From Gnetum montanum (taxonomy: Eukaryota > Streptophyta > Gnetopsida > Gnetales > Gnetaceae): a stretch of 64,000 bases of DNA. The position numbers and the translations under genes are program-made. The stretch covers positions 73,693-137,692 of the forward strand of contig MNCI01008716.1 in NCBI GenBank assembly GCA_015680685.1. The letters run 5' to 3'. Positions within the stretch are counted from its first letter, which is position 1, and every line of letters starts with the position of its first letter. Below the pieces are notes generated by a model, which saw only the letters and a program-made list of their open reading frames with translations, was not told the origin of the DNA and ran no database searches. This document shows positions 11,275 through 23,200 of this stretch, piece after piece.

Positions 11275-12187
11275 TGATAAGTCGTAGTTTCTTGGCTACA
11301 TCGATGAGGCCTCATTGACATAACCTCATTGATTGGCCCTTGTTGATGAGGCCCCATCAACACATCATATGATGCATCGACAGGGCCTTGTCAATGTAGT
11401 GTCTGCATTTTGCCTATAAATATGCCCCTACCAACTGCATTTAGGGGAACAAGATTTCAGTAGTAGTAAAGCTCTTGCAGTTTATTCATTTCAGAGTTAG
11501 AATATTTCTCCCAAGTGCCCACAGTAGGAGTCATTGAGTGTACAGATCTTTATTCGAGCATTGTTGTACCTAAGTGTGACAATTTGTGTGGCAATAAAGA
11601 CGAGCTTTCTAATAAACCTTGCAGCACTCTAAATAGATTAAATGTTTCATTTATGCATTTAATGTTTTTCAATTATTTATTTATTAAATGTTTTCCAATA
11701 ATTAAGCTAATGAAGAAATTAAGCAAAATAAGTCAGATAGATTAAACACATAAGTATGATCACTTTGAGTGTAACACGTATCCTAGTAGTGTTATTACTT
11801 GGTACACCCAGTAGCATAGTGCATGGTAACCTAACAGTGGATATGTGGGTTTAGGACATGTGTGGAGAGTGGGACCGAATGCTTATGTTAGGACTAGTCA
11901 AATACTAGTTAGTTAGTTAAATTAAATTAGTTAATCCAATTACTTTATCTCCCTTTAAACACCAAATCATAAAATAAAAAATGATAAAAACCATATGCCT
12001 CAATTACACTTAACCATACTAGTGTACATCAAAAATGTAATTGGGAAGCTAATGAATGACCTTAAGGCAAGATTCACCTCTTAGAAGGCTAGTGCACTGA
12101 AAACTATAAAGTCCTTAAAATCCGACTGGATCGTGCATGAACACTTGTGATTCATATGTGGACATAGGGGTACCTCACCACTCATCA
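11275..12187 (+). repeat. RT2 3' LTR (D-type)
   Basis: It starts TGATAAG right after 'gtcatgtgggta' and ends CACTCATCA, giving TG...CA termini and a length of 913 bp. U3 carries inverted GAGGCCTC-type motifs (about 11301-11390), TATAAATA is at 11415-11422, and AATAAA occurs downstream. It is homologous to the LTR at 34203-35088. The sequence right after it, 'cccttgcatgccc', belongs to the 3' region of RT3, so RT2 abuts RT3. Confidence 0.85.
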
Positions 12188-12243
12188 CCCTTGCATGCCC
12201 TTAACTAAGGAGTTCATGGGCACCATGCGTAACTAATGGTTAT
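12188..12243 (-). mobile_element. RT3 fragment a (3' non-coding region)
   Basis: This short piece is continuous with 19535 onward once RT4 and one GTTAT copy are removed. Together they align with RT8 near 55.6-55.7 kb ('cccttgcat', 'catggatgattag'). It ends in GTTAT, the left target-site copy of RT4. Confidence 0.7.
12239..12243. repeat. Target-site duplication of RT4, left copy (GTTAT)
   Basis: GTTAT immediately precedes the first LTR base at 12244 and is repeated at 19535-19539 immediately after the last LTR base. Five bases is the usual length for LTR retrotransposons. Confidence 0.9.
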
Positions 12244-13283
12244 TGATGAGTGGTGAGGTACGCCTACACTCAACCATACGAAATGAGCATAGCACACGCG
12301 ATCCAGTCGAACTCCACAAACTAAGTGCCTACATGCCCATGGAACACTTGGGGTTAATCATTCGTTGTCTTCCTAGACTTACTTGTAGTTTTCACGGTGT
12401 ATGGTTAAGTAAGTTCAAGGTATATGATTTTTATGGTCTTTTATGTTTTTCTCCTATGCTATCGAGGTGAAGGGTTGAGAAACTAACTAACTCTAACTAA
12501 TGACTAAGTCTAAACTACCTAGCATTAGCATCTGTTCCCACTTACCATACACACCCTGAACCGATGCAACCGCGGCTACCAAATGCTAGTCATTGTTGGG
12601 ATCACCACACGTAATGCACATGCTCGAAGTGGTCGTACTGAGGCACTTAACTAGGAGGAAAGGGTTGAGAGAATCTATCTAGCCTAAGTGCGATGAGCAG
12701 TCGATTTCTTGACTAACCGTACACATCTGGGACTACCACTAGGATTACCAAGCGTAGATCCTGGATACGCCACTAGGTTACCAAGTAGTCAAACTAGATG
12801 CTCGTAATCAAGTCGTACTCATAGCGCATGTGATGAGTAGCTGATTCCTTGACTATCTGTACACATCCTTGGATGCTCATAATCAAGTCGTACTCATACC
12901 GCATTCTAGGAGTTTAAGGGTGAGAGAGAAAACAATAAATAAAATCCTATTCCATGCACTGCAAGGTTTATCCAAGAAGCTCGTCTTTATTGCCGTACAC
13001 AACTTGTGTTCAGGTACAATGTTGCTTGAATAAAGATCTGTTCACTTTAGGACTCCTACTGCGGGCACATGGAAAATATTCTATCTCTGGAGTGATGAAA
13101 CTGCCAAAGTTTCCCTACTTCCAACTCAGGATGAAGAAACAAGGGAGAGCTACCTCTTATTTATAGATATGGCAGCATACAACGATATCGCGTATGTGCC
13201 ATATCGCGTACGCGACATCACAGGGGACGACACGATATTGCGGCAGTCGCGATATCGCGGCTTATGCGAATCGCATCTCTTCA
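12244..13283 (-). repeat. RT4 3' LTR
   Basis: The minus-strand LTR of 1040 bp ends CACTCATCA at 12244 and starts TGAAGAG at 13283, just after 'tcatggtggta'. TATAAATA is at 13158-13165 and the palindromic U3 array at about 13175-13265. It is near-identical over most of its length to 18482-19534, so the insertion is younger than RT3. Confidence 0.92.
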
Positions 13284-15134
13284 TACCACCATGACTGAAT
13301 GAAAACTCGTCCTCGAGTTCCTTACAATAATATTGGGAAGGTATGGAATTATTGAGGGGAATGCAACGAATGGGATGACATGTGAACGGATCATCATTAC
13401 AAGACTCAATAACTGGTGTTCATGACAACAAGGGTGAACACCTTATTACATTGACATCAGGCCTCATTTGGCAGTTGAGAGAAAAGAGAAGAGAGAAGAG
13501 GAGAGAAGAAGAGAGAAGAAGTCTTGCTTCTGTCAACGCCAAGATTGCGCCTTTCGTTGTCCATCCATAAGCACGCCATCAATCTTGCTCCTTGCATAGC
13601 TACTTCTAGCACGGCTCCATTTCAAGTGTTTTCTCCAGATCCAATCCGTTATTGTATGATCGCCATCTGCACACACAACACAATCATATATTAGCAAGGG
13701 TAAATGAATCATCATGTAAGTAATACCTTGCTTCGGTGTAGGTCCATTGGCTAGGTTGTGGTATGACCAATATGGATCTGGGGATATATTAATGATGACT
13801 ACCGAAGGTGTAGGGGTTAGGAAGAAAATCAAAAAAATTTGGGGCTAGGAGAAAATCAAAAAAATTGGGCCCCGTACCCCCATGACTAATCGCGAACCTT
13901 CAGTAGCGTTAGAATGGAGAAAGGAAAGGAGTAAGAAAGATAGATAAAAAGGGACAACTATGATATCAATGAAATGGATGTCAAGATGGAAATGAACAGA
14001 ATAAAATTAATTGCAAAATGTTAAGAGAAAGAATTTAACTAATGCTCNTTACCAAAAAGAAAACAATGCATCAACCAAAATATACACTAATGATACAACC
14101 GGCAATGAGGTGAATAATGGAGAGAAGGATGGAAAGAAAAGAATGGAATGGAATCCCAAGAACAAGGTGGTGTACAGCCCCTTGTGTGCTTCATGATTAA
14201 TGTGACTTGGCAAATCTCATTCCAACTCTGTCCTAAAACCAACCACATCCAGTGACTTCGCATCAATACATTTGGCCAAACCATCCTCTTGAATAACAAG
14301 AATGCATCTACAAAGAGCCACCACCATTCCGATGAAACAAAGGAGAGAATGGGAAGCGAGAAGGGCCTTAGTTAGAGGGAACACTTTTGGTTCCATAACC
14401 AGTGCTTGTAGCCCAAGTTTATTTCATCTAAGGGGTGTGCTTTGAATTCTCACTTAGTTTTTTTTTATGCGTGAGAACCACACCATGCAAAGATCTTTTA
14501 TTTTTATTATCTCAGCTTCCAATAATTGGGGTAACATTGGAATGGCGAGAAAACTCAAAAAGAAAACATCCAAGCACCCAAGAGAACGGCCAACACAAAA
14601 GCATCAAGTTCCCTTGAAGTCACACCCTTTTCAAACCTTGAATCCTTCCTTAGTTTGAGAAATACCTAGTCACTAATTCATTTAAGTTCTTATTAAGAAA
14701 GGGACTGTACATTTCCAAGCCAAGAGAGGCCATAGAGTGTTGTGGATGGATGGATGAAGTGAACTCATTGCCTGCCATATCAAAAGAACATGCCTTAGTA
14801 TCAACATCATAACTTAAGGTAAAAACCAAACATTAGCAATCAATATGAAAATAGTTCATACCATCATTCCGAACACTTATTGGGTGACAAACTTACACGA
14901 TGGATCACACACACACACATACACAAAAAATGGAAAAAGTATAACGATGTTGTAAAAAAACAAGAAAAGTTAAAGGAAGTTATAAAAAAAATATGTAAGA
15001 CAAAAACATGTAAAAAAAAACTTAAAATAACTGAGGGCCCCATATGATTAGCATAGGTGGCCATCTCCCCCATGACTAAGTGGAAAGGGAGACATTCGAA
15101 ATAATGAGCGCCTATTTGAATTTTGTAGAAGTGC
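13284..15134 (-). other. RT4 3' non-coding region
   Basis: There is no supportable gene. The region aligns with RT7 at 46484-48550 and, in part, with RT2 at 6056-7200. It contains an A-rich stretch (about 14930-15030) and two 'cccccatgactaa' motifs (about 13879 and 15068), which are the minus-strand forms of the polypurine-like motif. The single N at 14047 replaces about 145 bp present in RT7 (47203-47340). A homopurine GAGAAGA run lies at 13488-13521. Confidence 0.6.
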
Positions 15135-15850
15135 CTAACTTCTCCCAATTGATGATCTTAGATTAAGGGCTGGAAGTTGGTGACGCTCATATTCCAATGT
15201 GTCTATGCCTTCATTGTTGGCATGGCTTGTCTCCTCAGTTTGTTCCATGCATATTTTTCTGCTCCTTCGAGTAGCTGTCAACCACGGGGTGTCGACTACT
15301 TCTTGTGTGGTTGCTACATACAAACATCTTTGTTTCAAAGTTCTAAGAGCACACCTGCTACATGGAGGCATTTCCTCCATGTCATCACCCGATGAATCAC
15401 TATATGTGATGCATGGAACTTTCCTCTTCTTGATCTTTCCATAAATATTTATCTTAGAGATTTTTAAAGAAAGATCACGGATCCTAAAGCATGCATCTAC
15501 TGTGCTTAGCCATGCCCTTCCCATTATAATTGGGAAGTCCCCTTCATTGTTGTTGACTTCAATCACCAGGAAATCAGCTCGGTAAGGCCAACCACACATA
15601 GTGGTAATGATGTCCCCCACCAATCCCAAGGGAATGGTGATGGACTGGTCTTCCAGCTCTAGTTGAATGTTGCTCTTCTTAAGTTGGGGCAGGTTCCAGG
15701 TGTGATACATCTCTCGTGAAATTAAGTTAACTCCAGAACCTAAGTCAAGAAGAGCGCTATGTGATTTATTTCCAGTGATTTGTAAATAGATTGAGGGACT
15801 CCCAAGGTTAGTTAATTTCCTAGGAAGGTGCCCTACCTTGATCTAGTCGG
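15135..15850 (-). pseudogene. RT4 aspartic protease (active-site mutant)
   Basis: A 191-codon open frame (15710-15135) encodes LELEDQSITIPLGLVGDI, then FPIIMGRAWLSTVDA, as in the protease region of RT2 and RT7. The catalytic block lies just upstream at about 15730-15755 and reads LLDLGSGVNLIS. The usual Asp-Ser/Thr-Gly has become Asp-Leu-Gly (Asp at 15744-15746), which should abolish activity. A stop separates the motif from the open frame. The frame ends near WGEL-equivalent residues, where the RT-integrase deletion begins. Confidence 0.8.
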
Positions 15851-18402
15851 TTATGGTATGCGTTAACATAACCGTATGCGTTAAGCTCTGTTGGATTGAA
15901 GGGTGCTCCGAAGTGTTAGATGATGGAGGAGTGTACCTAGACTCAATCGCTTGTTGTTTTGAGAGTTTGTCTAGGCTTTTGGTTCTAAAGAAAGGTCTTC
16001 TTTTTTTACAGTTGTCAGAACTAGCAGCAGGTTGGATATTTATAGCTCTTGCAGCGTGACGTTGCTGCAGTTGGGTAGGAAGTTCCCCTTGCATTGTTGG
16101 AGCAGGAGGTGTTATGGGAACTACTTGTGGAAGAGGTGCGGATGGATTTGGAGGATGGTGTGGGTATGGAGTATCTCCCGGAGGAAAAGGAGTCCTTCTG
16201 AAGTACTCCTAAACTTGGTAGTGACGGTGGGGAGTTGTGTGACTCATAGAGTCACTTGGAGAAATTGGCGGTTGCACATAATATCCATAAGGGTCAGGCT
16301 ACCAGTAAGGGTACTGATGTTTCGATGATGGCATCCCCCATAACTGTGGGTATTGCCACTGCTAATGCTGTCCGATGGGTTGTGGTGGAGTTCCACTTGG
16401 ATAATACGTTAATAGTTGCTGGAATTTCCTTCGGTTACCTTGGGGATAAGGTAACCTACGGGGTGTTTACCATTGGTTGAGTCTTGGATTAAGCACATAC
16501 ACCCCAGACTCCTGTAGATGTGAGATAATTGGACAACATCCCTTAGGATGGTCATATTGGCAAATCTCACATCCACCATCATCATCTCTGTCAAAGTCCA
16601 TAGCCACATCAGAGTTAGTGATTTTTCCCTTACCCTTGTTATGTGCAAGGCCTAAATCTCTCCACTTTATCTTACCTTTGTCACTACTTTGTTCTACCTT
16701 AGACTCTTCTACAATTTTTAAGACAATTTCAATTTTAGAGTCTAAGGAACTCCATACATCATCTACCTTAGCCACTATTTCTGTTGTTAACTTTTGAATT
16801 GGCAAGGTTTTCCTGTTCACCAACTCTTCGATTGGTGACTCATCCTCTTCATCGTAAAATTTTACTCCCTTCTTTCGAAGAGAGGGGTCACAGTTGTATT
16901 CTTCTGCACTTTCCCTTTTTTGTAGCTCACCTTCTTGTTTTGCTACTCATTCCAACAAGCGATGTACTTCATAGGCTCTAAGTTATGAGAGTCTCCCTTG
17001 GGCATAAGTCCCAAGGGTTCTTCTAGTTTCATGCCTTAGCCCATCCACGATGTGGCGAAGTTGATCTCGCTGAGTGTACCCATGGCCCGGGCAATGATGT
17101 AACAATGTGTAGTAACGGGCCATGGCAGCATCCAAGGGTTCAGAAGTACCTTGCTTCCAGCCTTGGATCTGCTTACGCAAATTAGACACTCTGGAGTACG
17201 TCTGATACTTATCGTTGAACAGTTCTAACATCATACTCCACCTCCTGATGGTTTCCGGTTCTAAGGACCGGTACCAGCTCTCTACTTCCTTGATGAGTGT
17301 CCTTGGGAACAACTTAAGTTTTTGCCACTCATTTTCTACATTCTACAAGGCACAGGCATCGTGGAATGCCTATAAATGATTTTGCAGATTAGTGTTGTAT
17401 CCCCCTTCAAATCGTGGGATATTTTTCATGTCTAAATGTTTGATTCGACTATCTTTTAAATGCCTTGTGGGAATTCTAATTGCCTCTGTTATGTCAAGCA
17501 TACTTCGAGTTGCGAGTAGGGGCTCGTCATGATCATCTCTTTCATGATGTCTGTGATGTCTGCATTGTTCCCTACTCTCCCTACGTCCTTGCCCTTATCC
17601 TCTTTCTCAACTCTCTCGTTGAGGTCTTTCATTTTTTCTACCTTTATCCTCTCCATTGTGTTCATGGTGACTACGCCCAGATGTGGAAGGAGAGGGTGAG
17701 TGATGTGTAGAAGGGGAAGAAGAAGGGGAACTGGCCCCGATCGTGATGATGATCTAAGTGCTCGTCCTTAGCATGAGTGGTTGTTCCCTCTGTGAACAGT
17801 TGGTGTTCATGGGCATCAGAACCATGGTTATGTATCGTTCATCATAGGTTTTGATACCCTACCTCCTCGCCATCATTAGGAGGGGGAAAATCATTTGCTA
17901 AAGAACCAGTTATAAGGGGTTCCTCATCTCCTATTTCGCTAAGGACGTGTTGACCCTTACCCTTCAACAGTGTATGTTGACTCTCCTACCTAGCGTCCCT
18001 CATACGTTGTGCTTCTATGGGATGATAATCCCTCATATCAAAGTCTTCCACAACGTATTCAGCATATAATTCAATCATGCCTATCTATGCCAAGGCATGG
18101 AAAATCATGTTAGAGACTAATCGATCTGGGGGTGACACGATGTTACCTTGCAAATCTCTCCATCATAGATGTTTATCTTGATGGAGGATAAAGGTAACAT
18201 TTGGAATATACTCATCAGGATGAGTATAAACTATCTTGTATTGTTTAGGACTTGGCTGATTTCGGCTATGTGTTTTATGTTGTCGACTATCTCGTGTATG
18301 GTCCTTAGGTGGTGAGTTGCTCTTATGAGAAGAAGACATTGTTATCGGTGTGCTAATTTTACCATTATAAAGTTTTTTATCTTGATTAACTTGAAGGTTC
18401 AT
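15850..18402 (-). pseudogene. RT4 gag (degraded)
   Basis: The N-terminus is at 18402-18163 (MSSSHKSNSPPKDH, then YTHPDEYIPN and FILHQDKHL). The capsid-like Retrotrans_gag region is at 17312-16983 (LIKEVESWYRSLEPETI, then DAAMARYYTLLHHCPGHG). A Lys/Glu-rich segment and the Cys/His motif CQYDHPKGCCP (about 16570-16535) follow. The C-terminal part is proline/glutamine-rich. Several stops and a shift between 16980 and 16823 break the frame. Gag would assemble the particle and package RNA; RT7 gag is a slightly better preserved sibling. Confidence 0.8.
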
Positions 18403-18462
18403 TTAGGCTCCCAACAATGTGAGTGATATCCTTTATGTTCTATTCAATGCACAAACACTTAG

Positions 18463-18480
18463 TCCCCGGCAATGGCGCCA
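18463..18480 (-). promoter_or_regulatory. RT4 primer-binding site (tRNA-Asp type)
   Basis: On the minus strand, TGGCGCCATTGCCGGGGA lies one base after the 5' LTR. From family knowledge, Athila-type elements use TGGCGCCGTTGCCGGGGA, complementary to the 3' end of tRNA-Asp; this copy differs at one base. It primes minus-strand DNA synthesis. Confidence 0.75.
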
Positions 18481-18481
18481 A

Positions 18482-19534
18482 TGATGAGTGGCGAGGTACC
18501 CCTACACTCAACCATACAAAATGAGTGTAGCACGCACGATCTGGTTGAACTCCACAGACTAAGTGCCTACACACCCCATGGAACACTTGGGATTAATCAT
18601 TCGTTGTCTTCCCAGACTTACTTGTAGTTTTCACTGTGTATGATTAAGTAAGTCCAAGGTATATGATTTTTATGGTCTTTTATGTTTTTCTCCTATGCTA
18701 TCGAGGTGAAGAGTTGAGAAACTAACTAACTCTAACTAATGACTAAGTCTAAATTACCTAGCATTAGCATCCGTTCCCACTTACCATACACACCTTGAAC
18801 CGATGCAACCGCGGCTACCAAATGCTAGTCATTGCTGGGATCACCACACGTAACGCACATGCTCGAAGTGGTCGTACTGAGGCACTTAACTAGGAGGAAA
18901 GGGTTGAGAGAATCTATCTAGCCTAAGTGCGATGAGCAGTCGATTTCTTAACTAACCGTATACATCTAGGACTACCACTAGGATTACCAAGCATAGATCC
19001 TGGATATGCCACTAGGTTACCAAGTAGTCACACTAGATGCTCGTAATCAAGTCGTACTCATAGCGTATGTGATGAGCAGCTGATTCCTTGACTATCCGTA
19101 CACATCCTTGGATGCTCGTAATCAAGTCGTACTCATACCGCATTCTAGGAGTTTAACGGTGAGAGAGAAAACAATAAATAAAATCCTATTCCATGCACTG
19201 CAAGGTTTATCCAAGAAGCTCGTCTTTATTGCCGTACACAACTTGTGTTCAGGTACAATGTTGCTTGAATAAAGAACCATTCACTTTAGGACTCCTACTG
19301 AGGGCACACGGAAAATATTCTATCTCTGGAGTGATCAAACTGCCAGAGTTTCCCTACTTCCAACTCAGGATGAAGAAACAAGGGAGAGCCACCTCTTATT
19401 TATAGATATGGCGGCGGACCATGATATCGCGTACGTGACATCGCAGGGGACGACACGATATCGCGTACATGATATCACAGGGGATGCGATATCACGTACG
19501 CGATATCGTGGCTTATGTGAATCGCATCTCATTA
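18482..19534 (-). repeat. RT4 5' LTR
   Basis: The LTR is 1053 bp, with TATAAATA at 19397-19404 and palindromic U3 at 19415-19515. It is paired with 12244-13283. Its first bases read TAATGAG instead of TGATGAG, a G to A change at the terminus. It is followed by the GTTAT copy at 19535-19539. Confidence 0.92.
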
Positions 19535-20600
19535 GTTATGATTAGTTAAGGACCAAATCACACTATCTAAAACATTTGACACATCAAAATAAGACCTTGA
19601 ACAAAACATGAAAAGAGGCAATGAGGTGAGGTATGAAAAGCATAGATGGATGAGGTGGAGAGTTGAACAAAGTTTTGTATCATGGTCACATGAAGTTCCT
19701 CGTGGAAATGTGGTTAATATGACCCGATAACATCCATCCTTTGTCCAAATTAAAACCAACCACTTTCAGTGACTTTGCATTGACACTCTAAGACCATTCC
19801 ATCTCCTCAAGGCTTTCATGAAAATTAATCACCATTCCTAAAAGAGAAGAAAAGAGAAGTAGGAAGTGAGATGAGCCTTAGTTAGAGGGGACATTTAGGC
19901 ATGGGTAACATGTCTTTCTAGTCCCATAACTAGTGTTGGTAGCCCATTATTCTATCTAAGTGATGTGCTTTGAATTTCCATTATATATATATATTGGTCA
20001 GCAATGAAATGGTAAGAAATCCATCAAAGTACTCATGCACGCAAGAGGGTAGGCATGTACACAGAGCATCAAATCCCCTTGAAGTCACATCCTTGTCTAT
20101 CCATTTAATCCTTCCCAAGTTTGAGAACTACCAAAGTCACAAGTTCTTTAAAAGTTTCATTTCAAGAGGGACCACATATTTCCAAAACAAGGAAATACCG
20201 TAGAGTTTTGTTGATGGGTGGATGACATGAACTCACTACCTATTATCTTGCAAAAGAAACCATGTCTTAGTTATCAACACTAAAATGCAAAGATAAAATC
20301 CTAACATTAGTAATCAAATAACATTATAGTACAAACCACCATCAATTGATAGCTACAGTTGCACTTAGTCTTGGCAGCAATAAAGAAGAAAACAAAACAA
20401 AAAAAAAAGCATAAAAGAAATTCAAACCAAATAAAGTAATATAGAGGAAAATGTAAAATATTTAAGAAAGAGAAAAATATGCTAAAAATGGTAAAAAATA
20501 AAAAAGTGAAAAACTAAGGAGCCATTTTAATTGATCAGCATAGATGACCATCTTCCCCACATCCAAGTTAGAAGGAGGAGATCTGAAAAATTGAATGTAC
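19535..20600 (-). mobile_element. RT3 fragment b: 3' non-coding region
   Basis: No gene is seen. The region aligns with the 3' non-coding region of RT8 (55.7-56.9 kb) through shared blocks such as 'ggtatgaaaagcatagatggatgag', 'ggcatgggtaacatgtctttctag' and 'gatgaccatcttcccc'. An A-rich stretch at 20380-20515 resembles the same place in RT4, RT7 and RT8. The rest of RT3 on this side, including its 3' LTR, is not found in the window. Confidence 0.65.
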
Positions 20601-21650
20601 ATGTTCATTCATTGAGGTGTTTCAATCATTGGCTCTCTTAGGTTCATGAAAAGGTTTTATTTGTTGCATGTTGACTAGTAATATCTTATTTGGGCTTTTA
20701 GGTTTATAAATTAACATGACTACAAAAGGAATGGTTTCATAGATAATATAAGGCCCCTCCAACAACTTTTGAAATTTAGCTCTTTGTGGCATGTGTGTGG
20801 GATTCTAGTATAGGATCCTATCTCTCTGTTGACATTTTACTTTCTTGATTCTAAGGTCATGTCATTGTTTATTGAATGCCTTGTGTAGTTTGTTAGATGA
20901 CAAGGCTACCAATTGGTTCTCATCTAGCAAGTTGAGATTCATTAATTTTTCTTTTTTGGCTAAACTTAGGTCAAGTTTATGATTACAAGCTATTGATAGT
21001 GTATGGAGCTCTGTTTGGATTGGAAGTGTTTGTAATTTTCCGTACACAAGCTCATAGGAAGAGTAACTAATAGGAAGTTTCCAAGTGAAGCAGTAGGCCC
21101 AAAGGGCATTGTTGATTTTCATGCTCCAATCTCTCCTATATTTACAAATGATTCGTGTTAGTATTTTTGTTATCTCCCTATTTATAACCTCTACTTGACC
21201 ATTGGCTTGGGGGTGGTAGGATGTTGTTAATTAATGTTCAACCCCAAAGCATTACATGAGCTTCTAAAAGGTACTACATGTAAAATTAGTACCATTATAA
21301 AAAATAAGTGCACATTGCACCCCCAAACTTGTTTACAACATATTGTTGTACAAACTAAGTAGTCATAGAAGATGTGCAATTGGTTATGGCTATAGCTTTC
21401 GCCCATTTCGTATAATAGTTAATAGCAACTATGATGTATGCCTTTCCATTCAACATGGAAGTGATCGGACCCATGAAGTCAATGCCTCAAATGTTAAAGA
21501 TTCTTATGGCAAGGTATTATTAGCATTCACAGGAGTAGATGAAGTGGTGAGCATCTCTAAAAAGTGTTAGCTAATTATACCCTACCATAAGGATCTTAAT
21601 GACCGTGCATCTCCCAACATAGTGGCCCCCACAAGGGCCCTCATGAGGAT
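20600..21650 (-). pseudogene. RT3 integrase (degraded)
   Basis: From high to low coordinates it shows the zinc-binding region (about 21650-21560), the core and the C-terminal domain. The catalytic Glu block reads YHPQANGQVEVINRE at about 21215-21170. A last open segment (21122-20862) has YELVYGKLQTLPI and ALSSNKLHKAFNKQ. Stops and a shift near 21240 disable it. The homologous region of RT2 is at 4795-6045. Confidence 0.75.
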
Positions 21651-21899
21651 CTCAGAGAATGTGTAGTTGATCAACATTAGGTACACACTAATGAACCAAG
21701 CCATTGATGCACATTTGATAAAGGTTTCCATTGATTTCCATACCACTTTTGGCTCAATGAATAAATTGTTGTTTCTTCCTATTGTCCCACTCTTGTGGCA
21801 TCTTCTGAGTGAGCAAGTTGGTAAGAATGTCATTGTACTAGTTGGTTTCAATAGACATTTGTTTAGTTATAACACTAGCAAAGAGAAGTTCATTGGAAA

Positions 21900-23200
21900 A
21901 CTAATTTGAAAGTGGGCTTTCCTCCTCTTTGTTGTCCCATCTTAACTTAGAAAAGTGGGTAGCAACCATGTTCTCGGTCCCCTTTCGATCTACCATGGTA
22001 AGATCAAATTCCTCCAAGATCACCAACCACCATATGACACAAAGGCTTACCATCGATTTGTTCATTAGAAACTAAATTGCACTATGGTCTATGTGAACAA
22101 ACACCTTGTACTCAAGCACATAGTGCTTGAATTTTTCCAAGGTGAACACCACTGTCATCAGTTCTTTCTTGATTGTGGTGTAATTTACCCACACACCCAT
22201 AATGCTTCTACTTATGCAGTGGATGTAGTAAGGATGTTTCTAATCATCTAATTGCATGAGCATGACTCCCAAGGCATAATTGGATGCATTCATCATGGTA
22301 TGAAAGGACTTGGACCAAGCAAGTGCTTGTAGGATTAGAGTTTCTACAAGCCTTTGCTTGAGTGGCTGGAATGCACCCTCACATTCCTTAGTCTAGATGA
22401 ATGGATCATCCTTCTTTATTAACTTCACCAATAGTTTAGCAATCTTAGAGAAATTTTCAATGAATTGCTAGTAGTAGCTAGTGTGTCCAAGGAATGACCT
22501 CACATATCTAACTATTTCTGGTTGTTGGGTAATTCCTTGGATGACCCTTATTTTTTTAGGATCCACCTCAATACCTTTTTCTAAAATTTTATGCCCCAGA
22601 ACAATGCCTTTCTAGACCATCAAATGGCTTTAAGTTTTATCTCCACACACCTTTTCAAAAATTACTCACACCTTTTCAAAAATTACTCAAGATGGTTCAA
22701 GGCTTGCTCAAATGTAGCCCCATAGGTGCAAAAGTCATCCATGAAGACTTTCGCCCTATTACCAATCTGTTGTTGAAAGATGCTCAAGATAAGGCATTGG
22801 AATGTTGTAGGGGTATTGCACAGGTCAAATGACATCTTTCTATATGTAAGTCCCCCAAGGACTTGTTCATGTTATTTTGGCCTAATCTTCTGGTACAATC
22901 TAAATTTGGTTATAACCACTATAACCATTCAAGAAGTTGTAGTAGCAGTAATGCCCAAAAATGATATCTAATACATGGTCTACAAATGGTCATGGAAAGT
23001 AATCTTTATATGTTGTCATGTTCAATAACCTAAAATCAATGCAAACCCTCCATTCGCCATCTTTCTTTAGCATTATCACAAGTGGGCTAACCCACTCACT
23101 ATCCACAATGGAATAGATGAACCTTGCCTTGAGGAGTTGTTCAATCTTCTCCTTAACAATTTACTTCAATTTGGGGTTCAATCGCCACTACAATTACCTC
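21900..23200 (-). pseudogene. RT3 RNase H and reverse transcriptase (degraded)
   Basis: RNase H lies at about 22310-21900, with the alternating blocks seen in RT2 (VLEYKVFVH; LEEFDLTMV). RT lies at about 23190-22310, with the catalytic VFMDDFCTYGATFEQAL at about 22752-22700. Stops occur in most blocks. A local duplication of 'caccttttcaaaaattactca' is at 22650-22690. This is the most pol-rich part of RT3. Confidence 0.8.

Larger units (their letters stand above)
1720..12187 (+). mobile_element. RT2: degraded Athila-like Ty3/Gypsy element
   Basis: The order is gag remnant, protease, RT, RNase H, integrase, long 3' spacer, third reading frame and 3' LTR. Integrase after RNase H defines Ty3/Gypsy. 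The RT motif FMDDFSTYG and the extra reading frame between pol and the 3' LTR fit the Athila lineage (family knowledge). Many stops and at least one frameshift disable every frame. The 5' LTR and start of gag are lost in the gap at 1719. That pol and the third frame belong to one element is inferred from order and matching strand; the 3' LTR family recurs next to the same third frame in RT5. Confidence 0.75.
12244..19534 (-). mobile_element. RT4: complete non-autonomous LTR element (gag-protease only)
   Basis: Two homologous LTRs (12244-13283 and 18482-19534) and matching GTTAT flanks define the 7.29-kb element. Read on the minus strand it has 5' LTR, primer site, gag, protease, then directly the post-integrase 3' region, pre-LTR motif and 3' LTR. 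RT, RNase H and integrase are absent. Compared with RT2, the sequence jumps from the end of protease (about 15130) to the region that follows integrase (about 15065). It must have relied on enzymes from a related element. It interrupts RT3. Confidence 0.92.

Noticed and set aside
14935-15030. A-rich block as a retroposed poly(A) tail
   Set aside because: The same 'gtaaaacaaaaa' phrases occur at the same place in RT7 and RT8, so this is an inherited part of the element 3' region.
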